A stretch of 60,966 nucleotides of DNA, from assembly GCF_005893125.1 (NCBI RefSeq), contig NZ_VCJS01000065.1, forward strand, positions 1-60,966, in the 5' to 3' direction. Origin of the DNA: Nonomuraea basaltis (GTDB lineage: Bacteria > Actinomycetota > Actinomycetes > Streptosporangiales > Streptosporangiaceae). The notes below the pieces were generated by a model. That model saw only the letters and a program-made list of their open reading frames with translations, was not told the DNA's origin and did no database searches. The translations under genes were made by a program, and so were the position numbers. Of this stretch, positions 1 through 8,492 are shown one piece after another (the first letter of the stretch is position 1; each line of letters opens with the position of its first letter).

Positions 1-1
1 G

Positions 2-586
2 TATAAGAGCCAGGCGCCGCCGCTGGCCCGGGTGGCCGGTCCGCTCGCGCTGATCGCGGGCATCGCGCTGGTCCTCACCCAGCTCATCCAGTTCGCCGCC
101 CTGGACCGCGGCAACTGGACGGCCACCCTCACCGACCCGCTCTACGTCGGCAACGCCATCGCCCAGTTCATCGCGATGGCCCTGCTCGTCGTCGCCGCCG
201 TGGCGATCTACCAACGGCAGGCGACGCGGGCGGGCTGGTTCGGCGTGGCCGCGCTGATCGCCGTCCTGCTGGGCACGGTCCATCTGGCAGGCGACTACTG
301 GTTCGAGGGATTCGCCAGCCCATGGATCGCCCAGACGGCGCCGCAGATCTTCGGACATGGATCATCGGGCACACTACTCGCCGGCGGACAATCGGCTTAC
401 GTGCTCTTCGCGGTCGGATGGGTGCTCTTCGGCGCCAGCTGCCTGCGCGCCGGCACCCTGCCCAAAGCCGTCGCCATCGCCGTCGTCGCCTGCGGTGCCG
501 TCGCGGTCCTGATGGGGCAGCCTCCCCTGGGCGTCCCCTTCGGGGTGGCCGTCACCTGGGCCGGTCTGTGGATGATGCGATCCTGA
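2..586 (+). CDS. Polytopic membrane protein, 5' end cut by window edge
   Basis: The frame is open from base 2, so the gene probably begins before the window; GTG at 32 is the first visible start. At least five and probably six hydrophobic segments are visible, the first near IAGIALVLTQLIQF and the last near GVAVTWAGLWMM, with short loops and no catalytic motif. It is an integral membrane protein of unknown role. I do not recognise the family. It stops about 100 bases before the end of the convergent TetR gene, so it is not in an operon with anything visible here. Confidence 0.6.
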   Translation, partial: YKSQAPPLARVAGPLALIAGIALVLTQLIQFAALDRGNWTATLTDPLYVGNAIAQFIAMALLVVAAVAIYQRQATRAGWFGVAALIAVLLGTVHLAGDYWFEGFASPWIAQTAPQIFGHGSSGTLLAGGQSAYVLFAVGWVLFGASCLRAGTLPKAVAIAVVACGAVAVLMGQPPLGVPFGVAVTWAGLWMMRS

Positions 587-589
587 AGT

Positions 590-721
590 CCAAACCGCCT
601 CGATGCCCAGGGCAGCCGGCGCGGGCCGGGCCCAGGGTGGGTTGTTCCAGGACGGCGACACCCGGCGGGCCAGGTCGCAGGCGAGGGTCAGGCCGGTGGG
701 GCCGGAGCCGATGACGCGGAC
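590..721 (-). pseudogene. N-terminal remnant of an FAD-dependent monooxygenase
   Basis: Reading leftwards on the minus strand, the stretch VRVIGSGPTGLTLACDLARR is the dinucleotide-binding beta-alpha-beta motif of aromatic-ring FAD monooxygenases. After ARR the expected continuation (GVAVLEQPTLGP) lies in another frame, so there is a frameshift, and everything downstream of the first 45 or so residues is missing. It overlaps the 3' end of the TetR gene. Families of this kind are often adjacent to and controlled by TetR regulators, so the present regulator may once have controlled it. Seen directly: motif and frameshift. Inferred: former partnership. Confidence 0.6.
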
Positions 722-1395
722 GGAGCCCCACGCACGCCCAACAGAGGCAGCCACACCTCGTCCACGATCTCGACGATCGACTCGTCCGGCACCGCGCGCA
801 TCGTCATGAACATGTCGTGGCGCAACAGGTCCAACGGCAGGTTCACCAGGCGGGACGAACGCGGCACGTCGGGCAGCTCGCCGCGCTCGACCGCGCGGGC
901 GACGATCATCTCGAAGGCGGTCGCCTGGCCCGGCGTGATGAGGGTGTCGCGTAGCTCGCTGAGGCTGGTACCGGTGTCGCGGAAGTAGTCCGCCAGCTGC
1001 ACGCTCATCAACGTGATCATGCCTGCGCGGTCAGCGTCGGCGTTGCGCAGGAAGCCGATCGCGTCATCGCGGAGGCTGCCGGTGTCGGGCACCGCGATCA
1101 GCCGCCAGAACTTGGTGAGAGTGGCCAGCAGCAGGTCGTCGCGCTGAGGCCAGCGCCGGTAGATCACAGGACGACTCGTGCCGGCGCGGGCGGCGACCGC
1201 TTCGTAGGTGAAGCCGTGATATCCGTGCTCGACCAGCACGTCCCATGCGGCGTCGAGGATCGCATCCTCGAGTTTGGGGCCACGTCGACGGGATGCGCCG
1301 CTGTCGCGGGTCGTGCCGCCGTCGGCACGACGTTCCGCCGCCTGCGCCCTGATCGCCCCGCGCTCACCCGCGATCCGCTCGTGCTTACGATCCAC
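688..1395 (-). CDS. TetR/AcrR family transcriptional regulator
   Basis: 235-residue DNA-binding repressor. The N-terminal helix-turn-helix is clear at about residues 40-90 (ILDAAWDVLVEHGYHGFTYE, then AVAARAGTSRPVIYRRWPQR). The C-terminal half is a helical ligand-binding domain. The first 38 residues are a charged, low-complexity extension that is unusual for the family. The start is GTG at 1395 with no ribosome-binding site, but TAAGAT (1407-1402) lies seven bases upstream like a -10 box, so a leaderless transcript is likely. It is divergent from the P450 gene with 86 bases between them, the classic layout for a regulator that controls its neighbour and itself. Confidence 0.9.
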   Translation of the reverse strand: MDRKHERIAGERGAIRAQAAERRADGGTTRDSGASRRRGPKLEDAILDAAWDVLVEHGYHGFTYEAVAARAGTSRPVIYRRWPQRDDLLLATLTKFWRLIAVPDTGSLRDDAIGFLRNADADRAGMITLMSVQLADYFRDTGTSLSELRDTLITPGQATAFEMIVARAVERGELPDVPRSSRLVNLPLDLLRHDMFMTMRAVPDESIVEIVDEVWLPLLGVRGAPSASSAPAPPA

Positions 1396-1399
1396 TTGC

Positions 1400-1440
1400 G
1401 TATCTTATCGCGGTGACTTACGGTGTCCGCTATTAGATAC
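1400..1440. promoter_or_regulatory. Imperfect inverted repeat between tetR and P450 genes
   Basis: GTATCTTAT (1400-1408) and ATTAGATAC (1432-1440) are inverted copies with one mismatch in nine. They sit in the divergent promoter region, and the left arm covers the candidate -10 of the TetR gene. This is a plausible TetR operator; the 23-base gap between arms is long for a single dimer site, so two half-sites or two sites are possible. Confidence 0.4.
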
Positions 1441-1481
1441 AGTCGCGTACTCTAAGGCCCCTTCGAGAACAGGATGTGCTG

Positions 1482-2759
1482 ATGGCCGACAACAGCTTGA
1501 CCGAGGAGTCTCCGAGCGTGAGCACCACGGCGATGCGGCGGATCCTGCCGGTGGACATGGTGGAGCGGGGGCGTAACCCGTTCGATCCGCCGCCGGGGCT
1601 GCGGGGGGAGGGCGCGGTCCGGCCGCTGGATCTGCTCAATGGCGCGCGGGCGTGGCTGGTGACGGGGTTCGAGGAGGCCCGTACGGTGTTGTCGGACGCG
1701 CGTTTCAGCGCCGACAAGGTGCGCCATCGGGACGCGACGTCGCTGCAGCCGCACGAGGTGGCCGAGATGGAGGCGGCGGAGCCGCCGAAGGCGAAGGTGG
1801 CGGAGCGGGAGGACGGGATCTTCGTCTTCATGGACCCGCCGGAGCACACCCGGTTGCGGCGGTTGCTGACGGGTCAGTTCACGGTGCGGCGCATGCGGGA
1901 GCTGGAGTCGCGGGTGACGGAGATCGCGGTCGAGCACATCGAGGCGATGAAGGCGGCGGGCACGCAGGCCGATCTGGTGCCGGCGTTCGCGTTGCCGCTG
2001 CCGTCGCTGGTCATCTGCGAGTTGCTGGGCGTGGACTACGCCGACCGTGCGGAGTTCCAGGAGCGTACGGCGGTCGGGCTGAACGCGAACTCGACCCCGC
2101 AGGAGCAGGCCATGGCGCGCGCCGGGCTGTATGCGTTCATGCGGCGGCTGGTGGCCGGCAAGCGCTCGAACCCCGCCGATGACCTGCTGTCCGGGCTCAT
2201 CCACGACGCCGACCCGCCCCTGACGGACGCGCAGCTGGTCGATGTCGCACTCGTCCTGCTCAACGCGGGCCATGAGACCACGGCGAACATGCTGGGTCTG
2301 GGTACGTTCGCGCTGCTGGAGCATCCCGGCCAGCTCGCGGCGCTGCGTGCCGATCCTGGCCTGATCGACAACACGGTGGAGGAGCTGCTGCGGTTCCTGT
2401 CGATCATCCAGCTCGGGGTCAGCCGGGTCACCACGGAGCCGGTGACGCTGGGCGGTGTGGACATCCCGGCCGGCGCGACCGTCGTGATCGCCACGCCCGA
2501 GGTCAACCGGGACCCGCGCCATTGGCCCGATCCCGACGCGCTCGACCTGCACCGCTCGCGTGCTCCGCACCTGGCCTTCGGGCATGGGGTTCACCAGTGC
2601 CTGGGCCAGCAGCTGGCCCGGATCGAGATGCGGATCGGGCTGGGCGAACTGATCTCCCGTCTGCCGGACCTGCGCCTGGCGGTGCCGGCCGAGCAGGTGC
2701 CGGTACGCAACGAGATGCTCATCTTCGGCGTGCGTTCGCTGCCGGTCACCTGGTCCTGA
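1482..2759 (+). CDS. Cytochrome P450
   Basis: 425-residue soluble bacterial P450, a heme-thiolate monooxygenase needing ferredoxin and reductase supplied from elsewhere, since neither gene is adjacent. Visible motifs: oxygen-binding I-helix AGHETT (residues 262-267), K-helix ExxR as ELLR (301-304), and heme loop FGHGVHQCLGQQLA with the axial cysteine at 373. Length and motifs are complete, and CYP105-like class is my estimate. I chose ATG 1482 because AGGA (1471-1474) lies seven bases before it; GTG 1476 is too close. The divergent TetR gene suggests substrate-inducible expression. The substrate cannot be told. Confidence 0.95.
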   Translation: MADNSLTEESPSVSTTAMRRILPVDMVERGRNPFDPPPGLRGEGAVRPLDLLNGARAWLVTGFEEARTVLSDARFSADKVRHRDATSLQPHEVAEMEAAEPPKAKVAEREDGIFVFMDPPEHTRLRRLLTGQFTVRRMRELESRVTEIAVEHIEAMKAAGTQADLVPAFALPLPSLVICELLGVDYADRAEFQERTAVGLNANSTPQEQAMARAGLYAFMRRLVAGKRSNPADDLLSGLIHDADPPLTDAQLVDVALVLLNAGHETTANMLGLGTFALLEHPGQLAALRADPGLIDNTVEELLRFLSIIQLGVSRVTTEPVTLGGVDIPAGATVVIATPEVNRDPRHWPDPDALDLHRSRAPHLAFGHGVHQCLGQQLARIEMRIGLGELISRLPDLRLAVPAEQVPVRNEMLIFGVRSLPVTWS

Positions 2760-2801
2760 GACGGCCGGGGAAGGCGGCCACGAGCGACAGCAGGAGCCGA
2801 C

Positions 2802-2972
2802 TGGCCCAAGCCCCGCCACGCCGCCGTCGCGGCGTACCTGTACGAGCGTGACGGTGACCCCGTGACCGCAGCACGGCTCTACACCGAAGCCGCCCGATCG
2901 GCGCCCAGCCTCCCCGAACGCAACCACCTCACGCGACAGGCCGCACGGCTCAACACGCAGCTGCGCAGTTGA
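2802..2972 (+). pseudogene. C-terminal remnant of an ECF sigma factor (DUF6596/SigJ-like group)
   Basis: Immediately after the P450 stop, in the same frame, is VAAYLYERDGDPVTAARLYT followed by EAARSAPSLPERNHLTRQAA and a stop. This is the helical-repeat tail of large ECF sigma factors with a DUF6596 C-terminal domain (typical tail: YEREGR..EAA..Y..A). The sigma domains are missing. A deletion ending near 2800 would have removed them. Family recognition is by pattern, without a search. Confidence 0.5.
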
Positions 2973-3161
2973 GCGGCGGGCGGCACCCAAGCTCAGCCCA
3001 AAGCAGCAGACCGAACCCGCTGGGCGTCGTTCTCAAGGCTGCGGACGCGTACGGCGGCGACATGAACCGGCCGTTCTAAGGGGTACAGAAGGCGGCCAAC
3101 GTAGGTTCCATTACGCTGGGGCATTCCAACCCGGAGCCCTTCGGCGGAGTTATTTCGATAC

Positions 3162-3656
3162 ATGGACCGTTACGAGGGGTTCCACGAGTTCGTGCGCGCC
3201 CGTCAGCAATCGCTGATGCGGACGGCGTACCTGCTCACTGGGAACGCCCATCTCGCCGAGGACCTGTTACAGACGGTCCTTACCCGTGTCGCCTCCCACT
3301 GGCCCAAGCTCGCCAGGGGCGGCAACCCCGAGGCGTACACCCGCAAAGCCCTGGTGAACCAGACCATCTCGTGGCGCAGGCGCAAGCAGGTCGAGTTGCC
3401 CGGGGCCGAGCTGCCGGAGCTCGCTGAGCCTGGGCAGTCGCACGACGAGGCGACCGTGCGCCGTCTCGCCCTGCGCCACGCGCTGGCACAGCTCACGCCG
3501 AAGCAGCGGGCGATGATCGTGCTGCGCTTCTACGAGGACCGCTCTGAGCACGAGACCGCGCAGCTCATGGGCGTCTCGATCGGCACCGTCAAGAGCCAGA
3601 CCAACTACGCGCTGTCCAAACTACGCGCGTTCACCCCTAAGGAGGTGTACGGGTGA
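3162..3656 (+). CDS. SigE-family ECF RNA polymerase sigma factor
   Basis: 164 residues with region 2 (FHEFVRARQQSLMRTAYLLT, then AEDLLQTVLTRV) and region 4 (LTPKQRAMIVLRFYEDRSEH with the HTH TAQLMGVSIGTVKSQTNYAL). This is the compact SigE-type architecture common in actinomycetes. It would redirect RNA polymerase to a small promoter set, probably including its own. The next gene overlaps it by four bases (GTGA at 3653-3656), so the two are translationally coupled, and the partner is probably its membrane-located modulator. Confidence 0.93.
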   Translation: MDRYEGFHEFVRARQQSLMRTAYLLTGNAHLAEDLLQTVLTRVASHWPKLARGGNPEAYTRKALVNQTISWRRRKQVELPGAELPELAEPGQSHDEATVRRLALRHALAQLTPKQRAMIVLRFYEDRSEHETAQLMGVSIGTVKSQTNYALSKLRAFTPKEVYG

Positions 3657-4744
3657 ACACACTGCGTGATGACCTGCATGCGCTGGCCGAGCAGGCGCCC
3701 GCCGTCGATCTGGCGGCACAGGCGGTGCGGGGTGCGCGCAGAAGGCGCGCGACCCGGCTCACCGTAGTGGCCGCCGCCGTAACCTGCCTGATCGCGGGCG
3801 GTGGGGCCGTGCTGCTCCAGCAGGTACGCCCCGCGCCCCCGGTCGTGCTGGCGCCGCCGGAGACGAAGGTGCTCCCGCTGCCCGCGAAGGGCGTCGGGCC
3901 GGTGGAGCAGGCGTACCGGCCGGGGTGCCGGAGCGCCGCCGAGGCGTGCGCTGAGCGTGCCTGGCGGATCGCGACGCGCGACGGCGACACCTACGAGCTG
4001 GGTAAGGAGGCGAAGGGGCCGCTGGAGGTCACGGCGGACGGCCGCAGGATCGCGTACTACAGCTCCAAGCAGCGCGGGATCGTGGTGCGCGACCTGGCGA
4101 GCGGTAAGACATGGAAGGCGCCGCTGAAGCAGCCCGCGGAGGACTTCGCGGTCGAGTACGCCCTGCGGCTGTCGCCCAACGGGCTGCGCTTCGTCGTGTC
4201 GGGGTGGGGCGGTCGGCGGGAGCCGAACAAGCTGGTGGACGTGGAGCGTGGGACGGTGACCGACCTCAAGCGGGGGTGGTGGCCGGTGAGCGTTTCGGAC
4301 GGGTCCGGGCCTGTCGTGCTGGCCAAGCCGTACGACATGACCAGCCAGGTGTGGGTGCTCGGCCACGACCCGATCACCATCCAGGACTTCACGTACTACT
4401 ACAGTGCTCTCGCACCTGACGGGCGGACGCTCGCTCGGCTGGGGCAGACCGTCGATCGGGATCGGCAGCCGATGGTGCGACTGGACGGCTCAATCGTCAT
4501 CTTTGACGCGATAGGGGGCGGCCGGGAGACCCGTATTCCGATCTCTGGGATTTCAGAAGGGCTTGCTCCTTCGCAGCTCGGGAACTGGCTGAATGCCACG
4601 GAGGTGACGGTGCTGGCCGTGCCGGACGTACCTCGTGGGCCGGTGTCGGTGGTTTATGCGGTGGATGTGCGGACCGGCAAGAGCCGGGAGCTATTCGCAC
4701 TGCGTGAGGATGGGCGGAACGTGGTGCCAGGGCTGGTGCACTGA
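3653..4744 (+). CDS. Membrane-anchored protein coupled to the SigE-type sigma factor (candidate anti-sigma partner)
   Basis: 363 residues. An N-terminal cytoplasmic segment of about 40 residues (NTLRDDLHALAEQAPAVDLA and an arginine-rich stretch RGARRRRATR) is followed by one membrane helix (LTVVAAAVTCLIAGGGAVLL). The large extracytoplasmic domain has repeated beta-strand patterns such as LSPNGLRFVVSGWG and LAPDGRTLARLGQ, suggestive of a beta-propeller or WD40-like fold. The short cytoplasmic head and coupling to the sigma gene fit an anti-sigma or sensor role; no zinc-binding HxxxCxxC motif is seen, so this is inference. Confidence 0.75.
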   Translation: MNTLRDDLHALAEQAPAVDLAAQAVRGARRRRATRLTVVAAAVTCLIAGGGAVLLQQVRPAPPVVLAPPETKVLPLPAKGVGPVEQAYRPGCRSAAEACAERAWRIATRDGDTYELGKEAKGPLEVTADGRRIAYYSSKQRGIVVRDLASGKTWKAPLKQPAEDFAVEYALRLSPNGLRFVVSGWGGRREPNKLVDVERGTVTDLKRGWWPVSVSDGSGPVVLAKPYDMTSQVWVLGHDPITIQDFTYYYSALAPDGRTLARLGQTVDRDRQPMVRLDGSIVIFDAIGGGRETRIPISGISEGLAPSQLGNWLNATEVTVLAVPDVPRGPVSVVYAVDVRTGKSRELFALREDGRNVVPGLVH

Positions 4745-4748
4745 AATC

Positions 4749-4835
4749 TCAAGAGACCTCGGGCGCGAACATGCCGCTGCCCGGCGTGTCATAGTGCTGG
4801 GCGGCATCGATGTCCCAGATCTCCTCCTGGTGCAT
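4749..4835 (-). pseudogene. N-terminal remnant of a class I SAM-dependent methyltransferase
   Basis: From ATG at 4835 leftwards the reading is MHQEEIWDIDAAQHYDTPGS then GMFAPEV and a stop. The DxYDTPGxGMFAPEVL opening is characteristic of a common actinomycete methyltransferase family. Only about 28 of roughly 250 residues remain; the SAM-binding core is absent. Confidence 0.5.
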
Positions 4836-4984
4836 GGCGCCAACGATGGTCGTGGGTGCATGCGTTGTCCAACGATTTTGCGCGGAGATCGCGGCGGGAT
4901 GATCAACGGTGCCCTGTGGATCCTGGGCTGACAAAAGTAGATCATGTGTGAGCCCGCATATTCTCCAACGGCCTGGAGTCCGCC

Positions 4985-7489
4985 GTGCCGCACATGTCTC
5001 GTCGCCAGGTTCTCTCCCTGCTCCCCGCCGCCGGTCTGCTCGCCGTAGCCTCCCCCTCGCGCGCCGCGGCGGGGATCGATCACGCGCGGCTGCTCGCCAA
5101 CACCGTGGCGATCTTCGCGGGGACCCCGGACGTCAACGCCCGGCCCGAGGTCGCCGGCAAGCTCGCGGCGATTGTCAGGACCGCCAGGCAGCGGCTGGCC
5201 GCCATGGACCAGGCGGGCGACGGCGAGCTGTTCTCCGGCCTCAGGCTCGGCACCGACGACGCCAACCTGCGCCTGGCCTACCAGTACCTGTACGAGATCG
5301 CGCTAGCGACCCGCACGCCGGGTGGCGAGCTCGACGATGACACCGCCGTCCAGCGGCGGGTGGCCGACGGTCTGCTGTGGCTGCACGAGCGCTACTACGG
5401 CGACCAGCCGACGGGCTACTACGGCAACTGGCACAACTGGGAGATCGGCATCTCCACCCACGTGAGCAGGACGCTGGCCCTGCTGGCCGAACGGTTGCGG
5501 GAGGAGCGGCCCGACCTGACGGCGACCTACATCGCCTCGATGGACGCCTACCTGCGCAACGGCAAGAACGGCGACGTCGACCTCGACTCGCGGTTCCACA
5601 CCGGGGCGAACCTGGCCGACATCACCGCCAACCGGATCCTGCAGGGCGCGCTCACCGGCGACGACGCCCGCGTCGGCAAGGCCATCTCCGACCAGGCCAC
5701 CGTCTTCGCCACGATCGACCCCTACGACCTCCGGCACGGGGTCACCGACGGCTACTATCACGACGGCTCCTTCATCCAGCACCACTCGGTCGCCTACACC
5801 GGCTCCTACGGCCGGGCCCTGCTGACCCGCGTCGTGCAGACGCTCAAGATGCTCGAGGGCGCGACGAGCGGCGGCGCCTCCGACCTGGCGGACGTGGTCT
5901 ACCGCTGGATCGCCGACGGCTTCGCCCCGCTGATCTTCGAGGGGTGGATGATGGAGATCGTCAAGGGACGGGCGGTCTCGCGCACCACCACCGGCTACGC
6001 CGACGTCGGGGTGATCGTGGAGGCCATCGCCGACCTGGCCGACCACGTGGCCGGCGCCGGCGCCCTCGCCCTGAAGAAGTACGTCAGGTTCCTGCCGGCC
6101 GCCGACACGGCCGCCTTCGTCTCCCCGGTCAGCATCGCCCGCTACGCGGCCATCCGCGCCGACTCCGCCATCCCGGCCGCCGACCTGAACCCGCCCGAGC
6201 GCTGCGTGGCGTTCAACGCCATGGACAGGACCGTCCACCGGCGCCCCGGCTACGCCTTCGCCCTGGCGCGAAGTTCGGACCGCATCAGCAAGTACGAGTA
6301 CATGAACGGCGAGAACCTCATGCCCTGGTTCCAGGGCGACGGCGCCTACTACCTCTACCTCGCGGGCGAGGACCAGCGCGAGGTCTTCGGCGTCGACTAC
6401 TACACGGCCGTCTCGCCGTACCGGCTGGCCGGGGTCACCGCGCCGGTGGAGGAGCGCCGGACGGTGCCCGAGCTGTACGGCCGGTTCTGGTACGAGAACC
6501 CGGGTCATCCGCTGAACTTCACCTCCTCCTCGGAGTCCCAGAACACCTACGTGTACTTCCCGCGCGCCGGGAACGCCTTCTCCGGCGGCGCGACGCTCGG
6601 CGCGTACGGCGCGGCCGGCATGGTCCAGTCCGACGACGCCGCCTACACCGCCAAACAGGCGGGCATCCTGCCCGACGACTTCGTCGCCCACCGGAACGCC
6701 CGCGCGATCAAGTCCTGGTTCATGCTGGGCGACGAGATCGTGGTGCTGGCCGCGGGCGTCTCCGGTCAGGGCGGCCGCGATGCGGTGACCACCGTGGACA
6801 GCCGCATCGCCGCTCCCGGCGACGCGATCGCGCTCACGGGCGAGGGCTGGAACGGCGGGGCCTGGCAGGCGGGGGACACCACGCCGCCGCGCTGGCTGCG
6901 CTACGCGAACGGCACCCGCCGTACCGCGGTCGGTTATGCCTTCTTCACCAGGCAGCCCGTCTCGGCCGGGTTGGAGACGGTGACCCGCAGCCGCAGAGTC
7001 GTGCGCACGGCCAATCCCGACACCAGCGTGACCAAGAACGTCTTCACCGCCTCGGTCACCCACCCCGCCACCGGCGACGTCCCCGCCCTCGCCTACGCCC
7101 TGGTCCCGAACGCGACCGAGACCCGCCTGCGCGGCTACGCGGACGGCTCGCTGACCGTCCTGGCCAACAACCGGCACGTGCAAGCGATCAAGCACAAGAC
7201 TCTCGGGATCGTCGCCGCCAACGTCTTCGCCGATGGCCCGCGCCTCGCCGGGCACCTGCTCGTCGACGGCCCCGCCTCGGTCATCGTCCGGTCCGGCGAG
7301 CGCACGGTCGTCGCTCTGTCCGACCCCACGATGAAACGCGACCGCGTCTCCGTCGTCCTGCACGGCGCGCCCCTCCGCCTCGACTCCGCCGACGAGGGGG
7401 TGACGGTACGGCGCGTACCGGGCGGCACCCTGGTCCAGGCGGCGACTCGCCACGCCCACGGCCGAACCTTCACCGCCACCCTGCGCTGA
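4985..7489 (+). CDS. Secreted polysaccharide lyase family 8 (hyaluronate/chondroitin/xanthan lyase-like)
   Basis: 834 residues. A Tat-type signal peptide opens it (SRRQVLSLLPAAGLLAVAS, then A-x-A sites). The alpha-helical catalytic toroid follows, with NWHNWEIGIS, the GANLADITAN stretch (catalytic Asn at 209 or 216) and DGSFIQHHSVAYTGSYG, where His266 and Tyr275 have the nine-residue spacing of PL8 catalytic His and Tyr. The C-terminal part is beta-sandwich-like. It cleaves uronic-acid-containing polymers by beta-elimination outside the cell. GTG 4985 is favoured because GGAG (4975-4978) is correctly placed; ATG 4994 is the alternative. The exact polymer cannot be decided. Downstream genes for sugar uptake suit a polysaccharide-use locus. 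Confidence 0.92.
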   Translation: MPHMSRRQVLSLLPAAGLLAVASPSRAAAGIDHARLLANTVAIFAGTPDVNARPEVAGKLAAIVRTARQRLAAMDQAGDGELFSGLRLGTDDANLRLAYQYLYEIALATRTPGGELDDDTAVQRRVADGLLWLHERYYGDQPTGYYGNWHNWEIGISTHVSRTLALLAERLREERPDLTATYIASMDAYLRNGKNGDVDLDSRFHTGANLADITANRILQGALTGDDARVGKAISDQATVFATIDPYDLRHGVTDGYYHDGSFIQHHSVAYTGSYGRALLTRVVQTLKMLEGATSGGASDLADVVYRWIADGFAPLIFEGWMMEIVKGRAVSRTTTGYADVGVIVEAIADLADHVAGAGALALKKYVRFLPAADTAAFVSPVSIARYAAIRADSAIPAADLNPPERCVAFNAMDRTVHRRPGYAFALARSSDRISKYEYMNGENLMPWFQGDGAYYLYLAGEDQREVFGVDYYTAVSPYRLAGVTAPVEERRTVPELYGRFWYENPGHPLNFTSSSESQNTYVYFPRAGNAFSGGATLGAYGAAGMVQSDDAAYTAKQAGILPDDFVAHRNARAIKSWFMLGDEIVVLAAGVSGQGGRDAVTTVDSRIAAPGDAIALTGEGWNGGAWQAGDTTPPRWLRYANGTRRTAVGYAFFTRQPVSAGLETVTRSRRVVRTANPDTSVTKNVFTASVTHPATGDVPALAYALVPNATETRLRGYADGSLTVLANNRHVQAIKHKTLGIVAANVFADGPRLAGHLLVDGPASVIVRSGERTVVALSDPTMKRDRVSVVLHGAPLRLDSADEGVTVRRVPGGTLVQAATRHAHGRTFTATLR

Positions 7490-7537
7490 ACGGCCCTCGG
7501 CGAGCTACCCGCTCGGAGAGCGTCTGAGATTGTTCGG

Positions 7538-7553
7538 CGGCGTCTGAACGCCG
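7538..7553 (+). terminator. Hairpin after the PL8 lyase gene
   Basis: CGGCGT-CTGA-ACGCCG forms a perfect six-base-pair stem with a four-base loop about 50 bases after the PL8 stop. There is no clear U-tract, as usual in actinomycetes. Confidence 0.4.
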
Positions 7554-7695
7554 TCAAGGAGGCACCTGCCGGGTGTGGAATTTTCATGGTCCGGTGGGTC
7601 CCGGGGGAGCGGCCGGGGAGATCGTTCTCGCTGTGTTTCGGGCAGGTTTGACCCCTCCCGGTGCAAGCGGTGGCCAGCTCTAAACTGGCGGCCTT

Positions 7696-8328
7696 GTGTC
7701 CCCCAACTGGCAGGTGCCCGTGCTCGATTCCCCGCTCCACCCCGACCCGCCGTACGCCGCCCTGATCTTCGACTGTGACGGCACGCTCCTCGACACGGCC
7801 GCCGCGAACGAGAGCGCTTGGCGGACCGCGCTGGCGGAGTGGGACATCGAGCTCGACGCGGGGTGGTACCGCGCCCGCACCGGTCTACCCGCCGACGCCC
7901 TCATGACCGAGCTGACGGTGAAGGCCGGACGGGAGTTCGACCACGCCGCCGTGCGTGCCGCCGCGCTCGACGCCTACAGCCGGCTCGTCGGCGCGGTGGA
8001 GCCGCACGAGCCCGTGGTCGCTGTGGCCCGGGCGCACCACGGGCGGGTGCCGCTGGCGGTGGCGTCGGGCGGCTCGCGGCGCGGGGTGGAGGAGGGTCTG
8101 CGGGCCACCGGCCTGCGCCCGCTGTTCGACGCGGTCGTCACCCGCGAAGATGTGCGGTACGGCAAGCCCTCTCCGGATGTCTATGTGCTGGCCGCCGAGC
8201 GGCTGGAGGTCGACCCGGCGCGCTGCGTGGCCTATGAGGACACCGACGAGGGGGCCGCCGCGGCGCTCGCCGCGGGCATGCGGGTCATCGACGTACGGCC
8301 GGCCCTCGGCCGAGCTGCGACCTTGTGA
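7696..8328 (+). CDS. HAD-superfamily sugar phosphatase / beta-phosphoglucomutase-like
   Basis: 210 residues with all four HAD motifs: DCDGTLLDT (nucleophile Asp), the Ser in VASGGS, Lys in YGKPSPDVY and the acidic YEDTDEG. A helical cap sits between motifs I and II. It hydrolyses or transfers phosphate on a small metabolite, probably a sugar phosphate given the polysaccharide lyase before it and the sugar importer after it. The GTG start at 7696 has no Shine-Dalgarno; TAAACT at 7681-7686 may be the -10 of a near-leaderless message. Confidence 0.85.
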   Translation: MSPNWQVPVLDSPLHPDPPYAALIFDCDGTLLDTAAANESAWRTALAEWDIELDAGWYRARTGLPADALMTELTVKAGREFDHAAVRAAALDAYSRLVGAVEPHEPVVAVARAHHGRVPLAVASGGSRRGVEEGLRATGLRPLFDAVVTREDVRYGKPSPDVYVLAAERLEVDPARCVAYEDTDEGAAAALAAGMRVIDVRPALGRAATL

Positions 8329-8371
8329 CGAGATCGCATCAGCCCGGGTCGGCCTGCCCTGAACCGACCCC

Positions 8372-8391
8372 GGCACCCTCACCAAGGTGCC
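8372..8391. terminator. Hairpin between HAD and gntR genes
   Basis: GGCACC (8372-8377) and GGTGCC (8386-8391) are perfect inverted copies with an eight-base loop, 44 bases after the HAD stop. It probably separates the HAD transcript from the gntR operon. Confidence 0.35.
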
Positions 8392-8425
8392 TGCCCCACG
8401 CGAGGGGCCGCGAACAGGATCGCCA

Positions 8426-8471
8426 TTGACAGGAGTGTCGCTCTCCGGAAAAGATACGGTCGTCCGTACAA
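8426..8471 (+). promoter_or_regulatory. gntR operon promoter with overlapping inverted-repeat operator
   Basis: TTGACA (8426-8431) is a consensus -35; AAAGAT (8450-8455) lies 18 bases on as a -10. Over the -10 lies a dyad, GATACGGTC-G-TCCGTACAA (8453-8471), with core arms TACGG/CCGTA. The whole AAAA-plus-dyad block (8449-8471) recurs with one mismatch on the minus strand at 15205-15227. A dyad over the -10 directly before a GntR gene is best explained as its own operator. Confidence 0.75.
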
Positions 8472-8492
8472 CTTTGAGCCAGAGGCCACCGG

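Noticed and set aside
1452..2990. A 512-codon minus-strand frame opposite the P450.
   Set aside because: Arg/Gln/His-rich shadow frame; the P450 on the plus strand has all catalytic motifs.
5303..7459. A 718-codon open frame on the minus strand across the PL8 gene.
   Set aside because: Shadow of the high-GC codon bias of the real gene; composition is Val/Gly/Arg/Asp-rich with no domain.
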